NCBI RefSeq assembly: GCF_020536995.1 | Contig: NW_026273341.1 | Span: forward strand, 186,001-250,000 | Source of the DNA: Dreissena polymorpha | Lineage: Eukaryota; Mollusca; Bivalvia; Myida; Dreissenidae | Reading direction: 5' to 3' | Length of the DNA: 64,000 nucleotides | Part shown: positions 1-11,400 of the stretch, piece by piece | How the letters are laid out: each line of letters begins with the position of its first letter | Position numbering within the stretch: the stretch's first letter is position 1 | The notes under the pieces: model-generated | Seen by the model: only the letters and a program-made list of their open reading frames with translations | Told to the model about the DNA's origin: nothing | Database searches by the model: none | Translations under genes and position numbers: made by a program

Positions 1-1775
1 TTGAAAGAGATCAAATGCCGAATGAGATTCATAACCATCGCAATCATAACACGCCCGAGATGAATACACTAAGCAATCAAAGCGCCGTAGGCGCTGAAGG
101 CCTGGGGCTAGATTTAGGGTGCTTGGTAAGAAGTGTAGTGACTAAACTGTAGTAAATGTAAACGGATCCACGCTATTTTGCTGCCAGATACAGTGTACAT
201 GTATGCTGATGTTATGAAGTTGAAGGTTTTATATGATACTCGTGCTTAATATGTTTATCTAGTTTTAAACACTTCGACCTTTAAGGTAAGGTCATTCAAT
301 GGTCAAGGTCATCATAAAATAGGTCAGTGGGAAGGTCTTGTCCAAAGTAGAGTTTAGGACAAAAATAAAGTATATCCAATCATGAACCACAACGTTCGAG
401 CATGGTCCAGCCTTGTCAGGATGGACTAAACAGGCGAAATTGAGCAAGTATTGTAAGTTTGAAGAGGATATCTTTGATAGTCTTTGCGGAAATTGACATT
501 TACAGACAACTAAACAAACGCGGACGCCGTCTACCTGGCTATGACAATAGCGGTGGTTTTGTTCTATAAGTCGAGCTAAAAAGGGAGATATTAATTAAGT
601 TATGTGTGACTGGTAGACTATTTTCAGTCAATATAATGACAATCATGGCATTTTGAAGGTAAGTGCTAATGATAATGAAATGTTTGAAATGTTTGAAAAT
701 GGTTTTGAGATCAATCTGAAGGCAGGGCAAAGTTACCAATACCATCGTAATAAATGAACAAGTACTTAGTGCTGAGATCAATTTAATGAATACAATGTTT
801 CAACAACCTGTAGAACATGGAAGGTAATTGTTTTTAACATCAAAGCTTAATATAACTTGACATAATGAACTAACTAATAATCTAGCTCTACAAAATGATG
901 TTTGGAACAAGAATGGTATCATGCAATTTTCGTTCTTTTGTGTGAGTATTAACATATGTACTGTAAATGTACAAGGGCTAAATAACAAAGATAAATGCAC
1001 TAAAAGTTTCAAATGGTTAGACAAAAAAGGTATTATAAGTCTTTTTTATACAGGAAAGTCACCTAAAACATACCTTAGCAAAAACATTAAAAAGTGGTTG
1101 GGACGGAGATATTTATCTTAGCGGACAACATACAAATAAACAAGGCATCGCTTGTCTGAGTAAAAGTCATACAGGAATAACAGTGGATTACTTGAACGTA
1201 ATAATGATTGGCAGACAAGCAAGTATAGATATAAAAATACACGAAACACAATTAACATTAATGAACGTTTACGGTCCGAACATAGATAGTCGGAGAGGAT
1301 TTCAATATTGTTCTTAACCCATTATTAGAGATAAAAGAAATGGAAATCTTTAAAGTACCTTCGGCTATTTCAGGTTGTATTTCATGCAGTTAAAGTTCAA
1401 CTATCGAGTGATCAGTCATAAATCCTGGTTTTATGTTGCATGTTTCGATAATGTTGCAATAGACTCGCATATTTAAAAAATCTTATCTCCAAAATATTGC
1501 TGGTTTTGTGTTTGAGTGCCAGGTGTATTTTTTTTCATTATGATTAACTGTATACCATATGTTTATGTAATTGTAGTTTTCAATTATGTTATTCAAAATG
1601 TTCTTTTTTTTTTAAAGTAAATAATAGCTTTTGAAAAGATACACAATATCAAACACAAATATAACAGGTAATAACCAATAAAGTTTAAGATAACAAAGAT
1701 GCAAATCCACACACCTTATGGGAAATAATTAAAGGCAAGATACTTAACACAACAATAAGATGCAAGTCATTTAAA

Positions 1776-3258
1776 ACAAGAGGGCTGTTAGGCCCTAAGG
1801 CGCTCACCTGAGATCAAAAGGTACTAGACTATTCTGGACAAATGCAAGCTGATTCATGAAGATTAGACCAAAAAAGTGACTTTCAACAAGTTTTTTTTTA
1901 TATTTGACCTAGTGACCTAGTTTTTAAGCTCATATGACCCATTTTCAATCTTCGCTAAGATTTCATTGGGACAAAATAATGTTTTGACCAAGTTTCATGT
2001 AGATTGGCCAATACATGAGGCTAATATAGCGTCAACAAGTTTTCAATAAAGCCATATAAGGACAACTGCCCCCCCCCCTTCCGGGCGGCGATATTTTTCA
2101 ACGTATTTTAACCATTTTCAAACTCAGCTGAGCTATTGTTAGAATAAATGTTCTGATCAAGTTTCATGAAGATTGGATAATTATTGCGACTTCTAGTGTT
2201 AACATTACTAAATAGCCATATTAGGAAAAATGCCACGCCCCCTTGCGGCCATGTTTTAAACGGACCTAAACCATTTTCTATCTGAGCCCAGATATCATAG
2301 GTACAAATATTCTGACCAAGTTTCATAAGCATTGGACCACAAATGTGACTTTTAGCGTTATAACAAGGTTTTACTATAGCCATGTAAGGAAAACTGGCCC
2401 GCCACCTGGCAGCCATGTTTTTCAACAGACCAGAACCATTTTCAAACTCATCTGAGTTATGGGTTGTAGAAATGTTCTGACTAAGTTTCATGAAGATTGG
2501 ACAATAAATGTGACTTCTAGAGTGTTAAAAAGGTTTTACTATACACTAAAGCTATATAAGGAAAACTGCCACGACCACTGGCGGTTATGTTTTTCATTCA
2601 ACTGGAACCATTTTCGAACGCGTTGAAGATTTTCTTGAGAAACATGTTTTGACGGACTAAAAATGTGACTTCTAGAGTGTTAACAAGGTTTAACTATAGC
2701 CATTTAAGGAAAAACTGGCAAGCCACCTGGCAGCCATGTTTTTCAACCAATTGGAACCATAATTGATTTCGTCCAAGATATCATTAGAACAAATGTTCTG
2801 ACTAAGTTTCATGAAGATTGGACCATAAATTTGACTTTTACAGTGTGAACAAGTTTTACTATAGCCATAATAGGAAAACTGCCCTGCCCCCTGGCGGCCA
2901 TGTTTTTCTTCCAACCGGAACCATTTTTGAGCTTGTGAAAGATTTCATTGGGACACATGTTCTGACCAAGTTTCATGATGATTAAAATGTAACTTCTAGA
3001 GTCTACACAATCTTTTATAATAGCCATATTAGGAAAACTGCCACGTCCCCTGGCACGCAGGTTTTTCAACGACAAGAAGCATTTTCAAACTCCTCCAAGA
3101 TATTAATGGGACACATGTTTTGACCAAGTTTCATGAAGATTGGACAATAAATGTGATCTCTAAAGTGTTAACAAGGTTAATGTTGACGCTGCATGACAGA
3201 CGACGCACAAAAGGCGATCACAAAAGCTCACCATGAGAAAGTTGTGCTCAGGTAAGCT
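1776..3258. mobile_element. Pearl-like element with ~165-bp monomer array (CTCACCTGAG ends)
   Basis: Roughly seven to eight diverged monomers of about 165 bp. Each carries the words AAGTTTCATGAAGATTGGAC, TGTGACTTCTAGAGTGTTAA, ATAGCCAT and GGCNGCCATGTTTTTCAA. The array starts with a bivalve 5' module (CAAGAGGGCTGTTAGGCCCT, then GCTCACCTGAG near 1804) and ends with the inverted word CTCAGGTAAGC at 3248-3258, giving short inverted ends. It sits inside the LINE: LINE coding scraps continue on both sides. Short open frames across it are by-products of the repeats. Confidence 0.75.
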
Positions 3259-3374
3259 AATAAAAAAAGTAACACACAAACTTGAAAATGAAGCCATAAA
3301 AGTCATTGAAGATCTTGAAAAACAGAAGAAACACAAATTATACCACCTCCATTGTAGAAGGAAATTCTTACAAA

Positions 3375-3980
3375 AATGAAATGTGCAGCTCCTTGAGATA
3401 CACATGCATGCCAAATATCAAGTTGCTATCTTCAATATTGCAAGAGTATTCATAAAATAAGCGATTGGGGCCACATATATTTGACCTCTGACCTTGAAGG
3501 ATGACCTTGACCTGTCACCACTCAAAATGTGCAGCTTCATGAGGTACACATGCATCCCAAATATCAAGTTGCTATCTTTAATATTGCAAAATTATTTATA
3601 AAATAAGCGATTTGGGCCACATATATTTGACCTCTGACCTTCAAGGATGACCTTGACCTGTCATCACTCAAAATGTGCAGCTCCATGAGATACACATGCA
3701 TGCCAAATATCAAGTTGCTATCTGCAATATTGCAAAAGTATTCATAAAATGAGCGATTTTGGCCACATATATTTGACCTCTGACCTTGAAGGATGACCTT
3801 GACCTTTCACCACTCAAAATGTGCAGCTTCATGAGATACACATGCATGCCAAATATGAAGTTGCTATCTTTAATATAGCAAAAGTTATTGCAAAATGTTA
3901 AAGTTCGCGTAAACAAACCAACTGACCAACAGACAGGGCAAAAACAATATGTCCCCCACTACTATAGTGGGGGACATAAA
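3375..3980. mobile_element. Pearl-like element, four 146-bp monomers plus terminal hairpin
   Basis: Four monomers begin with AAATGTGCAGCT at 3379, 3525, 3671 and 3817, an exact 146-bp spacing. Each contains TGACCTCTGACCTTGAAGGATGACCTTGACCT-type sequence. A GACC/AGAC-rich stretch follows, then the terminal palindrome TGTCCCCCACTA/TAGTGGGGGACA at about 3951-3976. The usual 5' module seen in the copy at 12.77 kb is missing, so this copy is 5' shortened. It is inserted at an A-rich site of the LINE; the matching duplicated LINE segment near 5070 lacks it. Confidence 0.8.
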
Positions 3981-4217
3981 AATTATAATAGTAGGTATTT
4001 ATCACACACACCTCAATGGCATAATACTTTTAGCACGGGCACAGCATGTTAAACACAATGAAAACAATACAAAATACTGTACAACATTTTAAAACGTAGA
4101 AACAAACACAAAACTATACACTGACTAGTAGTTAATGGCAAAGACATAACAAATCGAAGTGAAATAATAGAAGAAGCCTATTTTTCGAAACACTATAAAC
4201 GAAAGAATGTTGAAAAT

Positions 4218-5313
4218 TTACTTTACACTAAAGCTATATAAGGAAAACTGCCACGACCACTGGCGGCCATGTTTTTCATTCAACTGGAACCATTTTCAAA
4301 CTCTTTTAAGATTTTACTGGGAAACATGTTGTGAGGGACTAAAAATGTGACTTCTAGAGTGTTAAGAAGGTTTTACTGTAGCCATTTAAGGAAAAACTGC
4401 CTCGCCACCTGGCAGCCATGTTTTTCAACCAATTGGAACCATATTCGAACTCGTTTAAGATATCATTAGAACAAATGTTCTGACTAAGTTTCATGAAGAT
4501 TGGACAATAAATTTGACTTCTACAGTGTGAACAAGTTTTACTATAGCCATAATAGGAAAACTGCCCCGCCCCCTGGAGGCCATGTTTTTCTTCCAACCGG
4601 AATCATTTTTGAACTTGTCAAATATTTTATTGGAACACATGTTCCGAACAAGTTTCATGATGATTGGACAAAAAATATAACTTCTAGAGTCTTAAACAAG
4701 GTTTTATAATAGCCATATTAGGAAAACTGCCACACCCCCTGGCACGCAGGTTTTTCAACGACAAGAAGCATTTTCAAACTCGTCCAAGATATTAATGTGA
4801 CACATGTTCTGACCAAGTTTCATGAAGATTGGACAATAAATGTGACCTCTAAAGTGTTAACAAGGTAAATGTTGACGCTGCACCACAGACGACACACAAA
4901 AGGCGATCACAAAAGCTCACCATGAGCACGTTGTGCTCAGGTAAGCTAAAGAAAAAAAAGAAACACACAAACTTGAAAATGAAGCCATAAAAGTCATTGA
5001 AGCACTTGAAAAACAGATGCATAAAAGAAACACAAATTATACCACCTCCATTGAAGAAGGAAATTTTCACACACAAAAAAAAATAGAAAGAATTTATCAC
5101 ACACACCTCAATGGCATATTACTTTGAGCACGGGCACAGCATGTTGAACACAATGAAAACAATACAAAATACTGTGCAAACATTTTAAAACGTAGTAGCA
5201 AACACAAAACTATACACAGACTAGTAGTTAATGGCAAAGACATAACAAATAAAAGTCATATAATAGAAGAAGCCTATTTTGCGAAACACTATAAACGAAA
5301 GAATGTCGAAAAT
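4218..5313. repeat. Second unit of a local tandem duplication (LINE plus monomers)
   Basis: 4218-5313 repeats 2537-4217 in the same order. It covers the last three ~165-bp monomers (4225-4947), the LINE lysine-rich stretch (4950-5080) and the LINE linker ending GAATGT(T/C)GAAAAT. The only large difference is the 0.6-kb element at 3375-3980, present in unit 1 and absent from unit 2. The junction at 4217/4218 joins LINE sequence directly to monomer sequence with a few bases of shared TTTACT. Confidence 0.8.
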
Positions 5314-5555
5314 AACAACCTCTTTAAAATAACACATCATGCTTTAAAGGAAGTGGAATAACAATATGTGAAGGATTACAAACTGAATATGAATATTGAC
5401 AAGCTCTTAACAAAATGCCAAATAACAAAAGTCCGGAATCTGATGGCATCACTATTGAGTGTTATAAAATATATTTGAGAACAATATTTTAACACATTTA
5501 ACATTTTCACTAAATTATTCATATAACAACGGAGGAGTAACCACTCAAAAAGCAA

Positions 5556-6725
5556 AGTGCTAATGATAATGAAATGTTTATAAATAATACCGAGATCAAT
5601 CTAAATGAAGGCAGGGCAGAGTTACCAACACATCGAAAACTAGGCAAAAGCGTTCTTGAGTTATCATCCGAAAATCATTTTACTATTTCGGGTCACCGTG
5701 ACCTTGACCTTTGACCTTGTGACCTCAAAATCAATAGGGATCATCTGCGAGTCATGATCAATCTACCTGTGAAGTTTCATGATCCTAGGCATATGCGTTC
5801 TTGAGTTATCATCTGAAAACCATTTTACTATTTCGGGTCACCGTGACCTTGACCTTTGACCTAGTGACCTCAAAATCAATAGGGGTCATCTGCGAGTCAT
5901 GATCAATCTACCCATGAAGTTTCATGATCCTAGGCGTATGCATTCTTGAGTTATCATCCGGAAACCATTTTACTATTTCGGGTCACCGTGACCTTGACCT
6001 TTGACCTAAAAATCAATAGGGGTCATCTGCGAGTCATGATCAATCTACCCATGAAGTTTCATGATCCTAGGCGTATGCGTTCTTGAGTTATCATTCAAAA
6101 ACCATTTTACTATTTCGGGTCACCGTGACCTTGACCTAGTGACCTCAAAATCAATAGGGGTCATCTGCGAGTCATGATGAATGAACCTACGAAGTTTCAT
6201 GATCCTAGGCCCAAGCGTTCTTGAGTTATCATCTGACAACCACCTGGTGGATGGACCGACAGACCAACAGACCGACATACCGACCGACATGAGTAAAGCA
6301 ATATACCCCCTCTTCTTCGAAGGGGGGCATAAAAATGAACAAGTATTTAGTGCTGAGATGAATTTAATGAACACAATGCATTAACAACTTGTAGAACATG
6401 GAAGTTGATGGTTTTAAACATCAAAGCTTAATATAACTTTGCATAATGAAGTATTAACTAATAATCTAGTTCTACAAAATGATTTTTAAATGTTTGGAAC
6501 AAGAATAGTATCATGTAATTCTCTGTCTTTTGAATGAATATTAACATATGTATTGTAAATGTAAAAGGGCTAAATAACAAAGGCAAACGCACTTAAATTT
6601 TCAAATGGTTAAGACGAAAAATAGTCTTTTACAGGAAAATCACCTTTACATATTAGCAGTTGAAAATAACACCCTTTTAATAAATAGACATCATGCTTTA
6701 ATTGAAGGGAACACAAAATAATTTG
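5556..6725 (+). mobile_element. Broken LINE, copy 2 (5' region and endonuclease start)
   Basis: Matches copy 1 from 660 onward: AAGTGCTAATGATAATGAAATG, the GAACAAGTA.TTAGTGCTGAGAT block and the start of the endonuclease (6535-6665, NICIVNVKGLNNKG). It then jumps to the linker word GAAAATAACA(C/A)CC near 6663, so the segment between is deleted. The copy is interrupted at about 5638 by a pearl-like element and carries frame breaks in the short coding part that remains. Confidence 0.7.
5638..6333. mobile_element. Pearl-like element, ~146-bp TGACCT-rich monomers
   Basis: Monomers begin with GTTCTTGAGTTATCATC at about 5652, 5797, 5944, 6079 and 6218 and carry GGTCACCGTGACCTTGACCT, AATCAATAGGGGTCATCTGC and AAGTTTCATGATCCTAGGC. 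The array ends in a (GACC/GACA)n stretch at 6250-6290 and the hairpin CCCCCTCTTCTTCGAAGGGGGG (positions 6306-6327), followed by CATAA. It is inserted in LINE copy 2; the same LINE stretch in copy 1 (about 750-760) is uninterrupted. Confidence 0.8.
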
Positions 6726-6734
6726 ATGTGTCTG

Positions 6735-7660
6735 CACTTCCAGCTTGTTAAGTGAACAATCAATCGTGTCACATGTTATCTCACATGATGACTCGAATAA
6801 AAAGCCTCAGAAATGAAGAGGAGCAAAATACAAGTGTACAATTTGAGTATTCAGCCTTATTCTTTAATCAACCATAATCTAATCTAGAAGTAAAAGTGCA
6901 CTTTTGCTTTTCATAGATAAACTTTCAAAAGGACTTTTCGGCACTACAACAATGGATCATGTCAATTTTCTTGCTGATCACATGAATAAACTAACCATTT
7001 ATAAGAATGGACAACTGTATGTCAGGTATTAAATATAACATGCTACCAAACAAATTTATTGACTGCGGATTGCAATCAACATCCTCAAATATGCACCAAG
7101 TCATTGATTAAGTTACAAGTATTCTTATGGATCATATAAGAGAAACCAGTAGCATACATGATGAATTAGAAGAATTTAAGTTAGGAGTTCCAGATTTAAT
7201 CAATGGAAAGTTGTGTACTCAATGAATGATTTTCTGTTTACAAGATCAAGCTTGTTTTTAATTTTATAACTTCTAATTTTATAACTGAAAGATCCTTTGC
7301 ATTTATACAAGGTCGAGTCTTTTCCTGTACCTATAAATGCTACATCACATGATCTGTAGATGAAACTCAAATATTAAATTTCCCTTCTTTCTTATTGATA
7401 ACTAATGAGTGGCTAGACCCAATTAAACTGAATGTGTAGGGTCCAGCCTCAAGTATTGTAAAAATAATTTTACCTAATCACTTCTTCATGTTGTATATTG
7501 GCAATCTTTGCAAATGTCAAAATCAAGAAATTATACCTACAGCAAACACAACTATATTTAAAACCATATGAATACATGTATACATATCCAGGTGACATCA
7601 AATTAACAAAATCAAATTATTTTTTTGCCCATTAAAAGTTTTTAAGACTTGTTACTTGAA
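6735..7660. other. Unassigned AT-rich interval
   Basis: No convincing gene or repeat boundary. Short stretches near 6900-7230 could be worn-down LINE or transposon sequence, but no frame is open long enough and no family motif is visible. Confidence 0.4.
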
Positions 7661-7666
7661 AAAGAA

Positions 7667-8381
7667 CAAGGGCTGTTTATAAAAAATGCAAGCCCCCCAT
7701 ATGGGCTGTCAGTTGTAATGGCAGATATTGTGTGAATACGTTTTTTGTCACTGAGGTGGTGGTGGAGGTGGTGATGGCTTCATGATACCAGGCGTAAGCC
7801 TTCTTGAGTTATCATCTGGAAACCATTTTCCTATTTCCAGTAAACCACTTTACTGTCTCGTTTCACTGTGACCTTTGATTTAGTGACCTGAAAATCAATA
7901 AGAGTCATCTGCCAGTTATGATCAATGCCCCTATGAAGTTTCATGATCCCAGGCATAAGGCAAAGCTTTCTTGAGTTATCATTTGGAAACCATTTTGCTA
8001 TTTCCATTCAACCATTTTACTGTTTCAGGTCACTGTGACCTTGACCTTTGACCTATTGACCTGAAAATCAGTTGGGGTCATCTGCTGGTCATGACCAATG
8101 TCCCTATTAAGTTTCATGATCCTAGGCGTAAGCATTCTGGAGTTATCATTTAAAAACCATTTTCCTATTTCCAGTCACTATGACCTTCACCTGTGACCAT
8201 TGACTTCAAAATCAATAGTTGGTCATCTGCCAGTCATGATCAATGTACGTATGAAGTTTCATGATCCTAGGCCTAAGCGTTCTTGAGTTATCATCACACA
8301 ATCATGTGGTGGACGGACGGACAGACCAACACACCAACATGTGCAAAGCAATATCCCCCTTCTTTGAAGGGGGGCATAACT
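7667..8381. mobile_element. Pearl-like element with 5' module and 3' hairpin
   Basis: Starts with the bivalve module CAAGGGCTGTTTATAAAAAATG and GCCCCCCATATGGGC (about 7667-7710). It carries three to four monomers of the GTTCTTGAGTTATCAT / TGACCTTTGACCTATTGACCT type, then GGACGGACGGACAGACC and the terminal CCCCCTTCTTTGAAGGGGGG near 8355-8377. It lies just downstream of the OB-fold gene's stop codon and may fall in its 3' untranslated or flanking region. Confidence 0.8.
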
Positions 8382-8499
8382 AGGAGAAGTAGGAGCTTGT
8401 TGTAAAATGTACAAAAAAGTAGGAGATTTATAAAAAAAACACTAGGGAAAACATGGTAAACTAGGAATGCTGAATAATGTCATGTATATGTATAACAGT

Positions 8500-11400
8500 T
8501 TACTGAAGTTTCACTGAAAGTACTTCCGATCCTTTTAATTGCAGCCTTAAGTTTGTTTTTCGCTCTGCAAAGAAAGATTCTGGATCCAATACTTCTTCAA
8601 GTTCTTGTGGAAGGGCAGCCATTAATAATTGTGAAGGAATTGCCCTCACAGAGTCTTCACTGAGGAGAAGTTCTGTAACGTCATCTTGTGCACAGGCACT
8701 AATTACTGTAAGTGTCACATGTACAGTTGGTGGTTCGACTTTCTGGAAAAATAAGGAAATATTTCATATGGCAATACAAACATTACTTTTCAAGGATAAG
8801 GCAGCATCAGACATTAACAAAACAATAGAAGTTGTTTGTTTGTTTTAACGTCGCATTGACACGTTTAATGGCTATATGGCGCCTTTTCCCGCTTGTCATG
8901 GTGGAGAAAGACCCAAGGTCCCCTTGAGCATTTCATGAGCGGGCACTTGGGTGGAAGTTTTTTGTCACTGTGACCTTGACCTTTGACCTAGTGACCTGAA
9001 AATCAATAGGGGTCATCTGCCAGTCATGATCAATGTACCTATGAAGTTTCATGATCCTAGCCATAAGCGTTCTTGAGTTGTCATCCAGAATCAATAGGGG
9101 TCATCTGTAAGTCATGATCTATCTACCTATCAAGTTTCATGATCCTAGGAATAAGCGTTCTTCAGTTATCAACCGGAAACCATTTTACTATTGGGGTCAC
9201 CGTGACCTTGACCTTTGACCTAGTGACCTGAAAATCAATAAGGGTCATCTGCGAGTCATGATCAATGTACCTGTGAAGTTTCATGATCCTAGGCATAAGC
9301 GTTCTTGAGTTATCATTCGAAAACCATTTCACTATTTTGGGTCACCGTGACCGTGACCTTTGACCTAGTGACCTGAAAATCAATAGGGGTCATCGGCCAG
9401 CCATTATCAATCTACCTACGAAGTTTCATGATTCTAGGCATAAGCGTTCTTGAGTTATCATCTGGAAACCATTTTACCATTTCGGGTCACTGTGACCTTG
9501 ACCTTTGACCTAGTGACCTGAAAGTCAATAGGGGATATCTGCAAGTTATGATCAATCTACCTATTAAGTTTCATGATCCTAGGCCATAGTGTTCTTGAGT
9601 TATCATCCGGAAACCATTTTACTATTTCGGGTCACTGTGACCTTGACCTTTGACCTAGTGACCTGAATATCAATAGGGGTCATTTGCGAGTCATGATCAA
9701 TCTACCTATCACGTTTCATGATCCTAGGCCTAAGCGTTCTTGAGTTATCATGTGGAAACCATTTTACTATTTCGGGTCACTGTGACCTTGACCTTTGACC
9801 TAGAGACCTCAAAATCAATAGGGGTCATCTGCGAGTCAAGATCAATGTACCTATGAAGTTTCATGATCCTAGATTCAAGTGTTCTTGAGTTATCATTCGG
9901 AAACCACCTGGTGGACGGACCGACCGACCGACAGACATGTGCAAAGCAATATACAATGTACCCCCTCTTCTTAGAAGGGGGGCATAAAAATTCAACTCCC
10001 AGAGCGAGGATGGAACTTACATATGTGAGAGGCAAGTGATCTAAAGTCAGCCACACAATGTCGAACGCTTCTTAAATTGAATTAAATTAAATCGTGATAA
10101 TCTTGTGTAGAATCAGATTGATTTTTTATAAGAATACTAATTAATTTTTATGTCTAGACAGAGCAACTCGGGGATTTCAAAAATTTTTGGGGAAGGTACT
10201 GGATGGATTCTTTCAAATGGGAAGGAATGTGTTGTGAAATCTAGAATTTGGGAAAAACCTAAATAGAACATACTTTTACTCAGGAACAAGATACCTTTAG
10301 TAGGCCTTTTACATTGGCTTTTAAAGTTTTATACAATAACAACAGGTGACATTTAGCATTGACTTGACATAGACTAAAAAAGTGTCCATAGGACACGGGT
10401 GCCTCCCTTCACAGCTTATTATTTACATGATTAGCAAAAATCTTACAAGTCTTAAGTCTCTCATATTAAAAGCAACATAAATTAACCAAGGGCCATAAAT
10501 GTTACATGGCGCGAATCTTCACATGATGAGCAACAAGCCTATTAAGTTTCGGGACTGTAGGAATAAACTCTTTTAAGTATAATTCTACTAAGTCAGGGGT
10601 TACAACTCTGCTTTACCAATTGAAACAAAACTAAATAAAACTCAGATGCACAACTTCACATAGTGAGCAATAATGCTAAAAAGTTTCAAGACAGTGACTG
10701 TAGGTCTTTTCTTTCTTGAAGTGTCAAGACTGTACGCCTTATACTTTAATAGATATGCGCAAACTTTATTAAGTATAATTTTACTAAGTCGAGAGCCATT
10801 ACTCTGCTTTCAGATATTGAAATCAAATGAAAAACCACAGGTGCACAAATTTACATGTTAAGCAATAAGTGTAGATATGCATATCACAAACTTTTTTCAG
10901 ACGCACAGAAGAACAGCAAACAGACGGACATGGTTTTTTTTTTGGGGGGGGGGCACAAAAATAGGCAACTTGTCATGGTGTTCGGCCCACCATTAGTGCA
11001 TCTTAGCTAAATTATTTGAAAAATCCTTAAAGTATGCAGTCAAAATGTTTACTTACAGTAACTGAAGTTGTGTAGGTAGAATTGAAGCTGGTTTCAGTTG
11101 TGTACTTTGTTTGGTAAGTGTGTATTGTCAAATAAGTGATTTTGACGAAATCCCCAGTTCTGACGTTTTTGTTAGTGTTTCTCCACAAAGCCACTTTTAC
11201 TCTGTCCACCGTTTCATCCTGTATGTAAATTGTTCTCATCTTTGTCGGACTTTTCGACTTTCCTACCAGGATTTCGCGCTCTTCTTCATCCTGTATAACA
11301 TGATTACATACATATTGAGTTATAAGCAAAATGACAACAGCTGACAGTAATGGTGTGCATGACTTGAAGGATATACAACATGCTGACCAATATTCCTGTT

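Larger units (their letters stand above)
660..5490 (+). mobile_element. Broken APE-type LINE, copy 1, with nested insertions
   Basis: A degraded non-LTR retrotransposon read on the plus strand. Coding scraps appear in the order expected for an L1/Tx1-like LINE. An endonuclease start lies at 921-1121 (INICTVNVQGLNNKDK, then KWLDKKGIISL), with out-of-frame continuation to about 1310. A linker scrap (NPHTLWEIIKGKI) is near 1705-1770, a lysine-rich stretch at 3260-3370, and another linker (NGKDITNKS, EEAYF.KHYKRKN) at 4130-4215 and 5230-5305. The start of reverse transcriptase (MPNNKSPESDGITIE) is at about 5414-5460. The rest of the RT domain and the 3' end are not visible. The copy is interrupted by monomer-array elements at 1776-3258 and 3375-3980 and enlarged by a tandem duplication. 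Frame breaks are numerous, so it is dead. The family name is not certain. Confidence 0.75.

Noticed and set aside
2108-2914. Several 70-127-codon minus frames
   Set aside because: They translate the ~165-bp monomers of the pearl-like element; the same peptide words recur in each copy.
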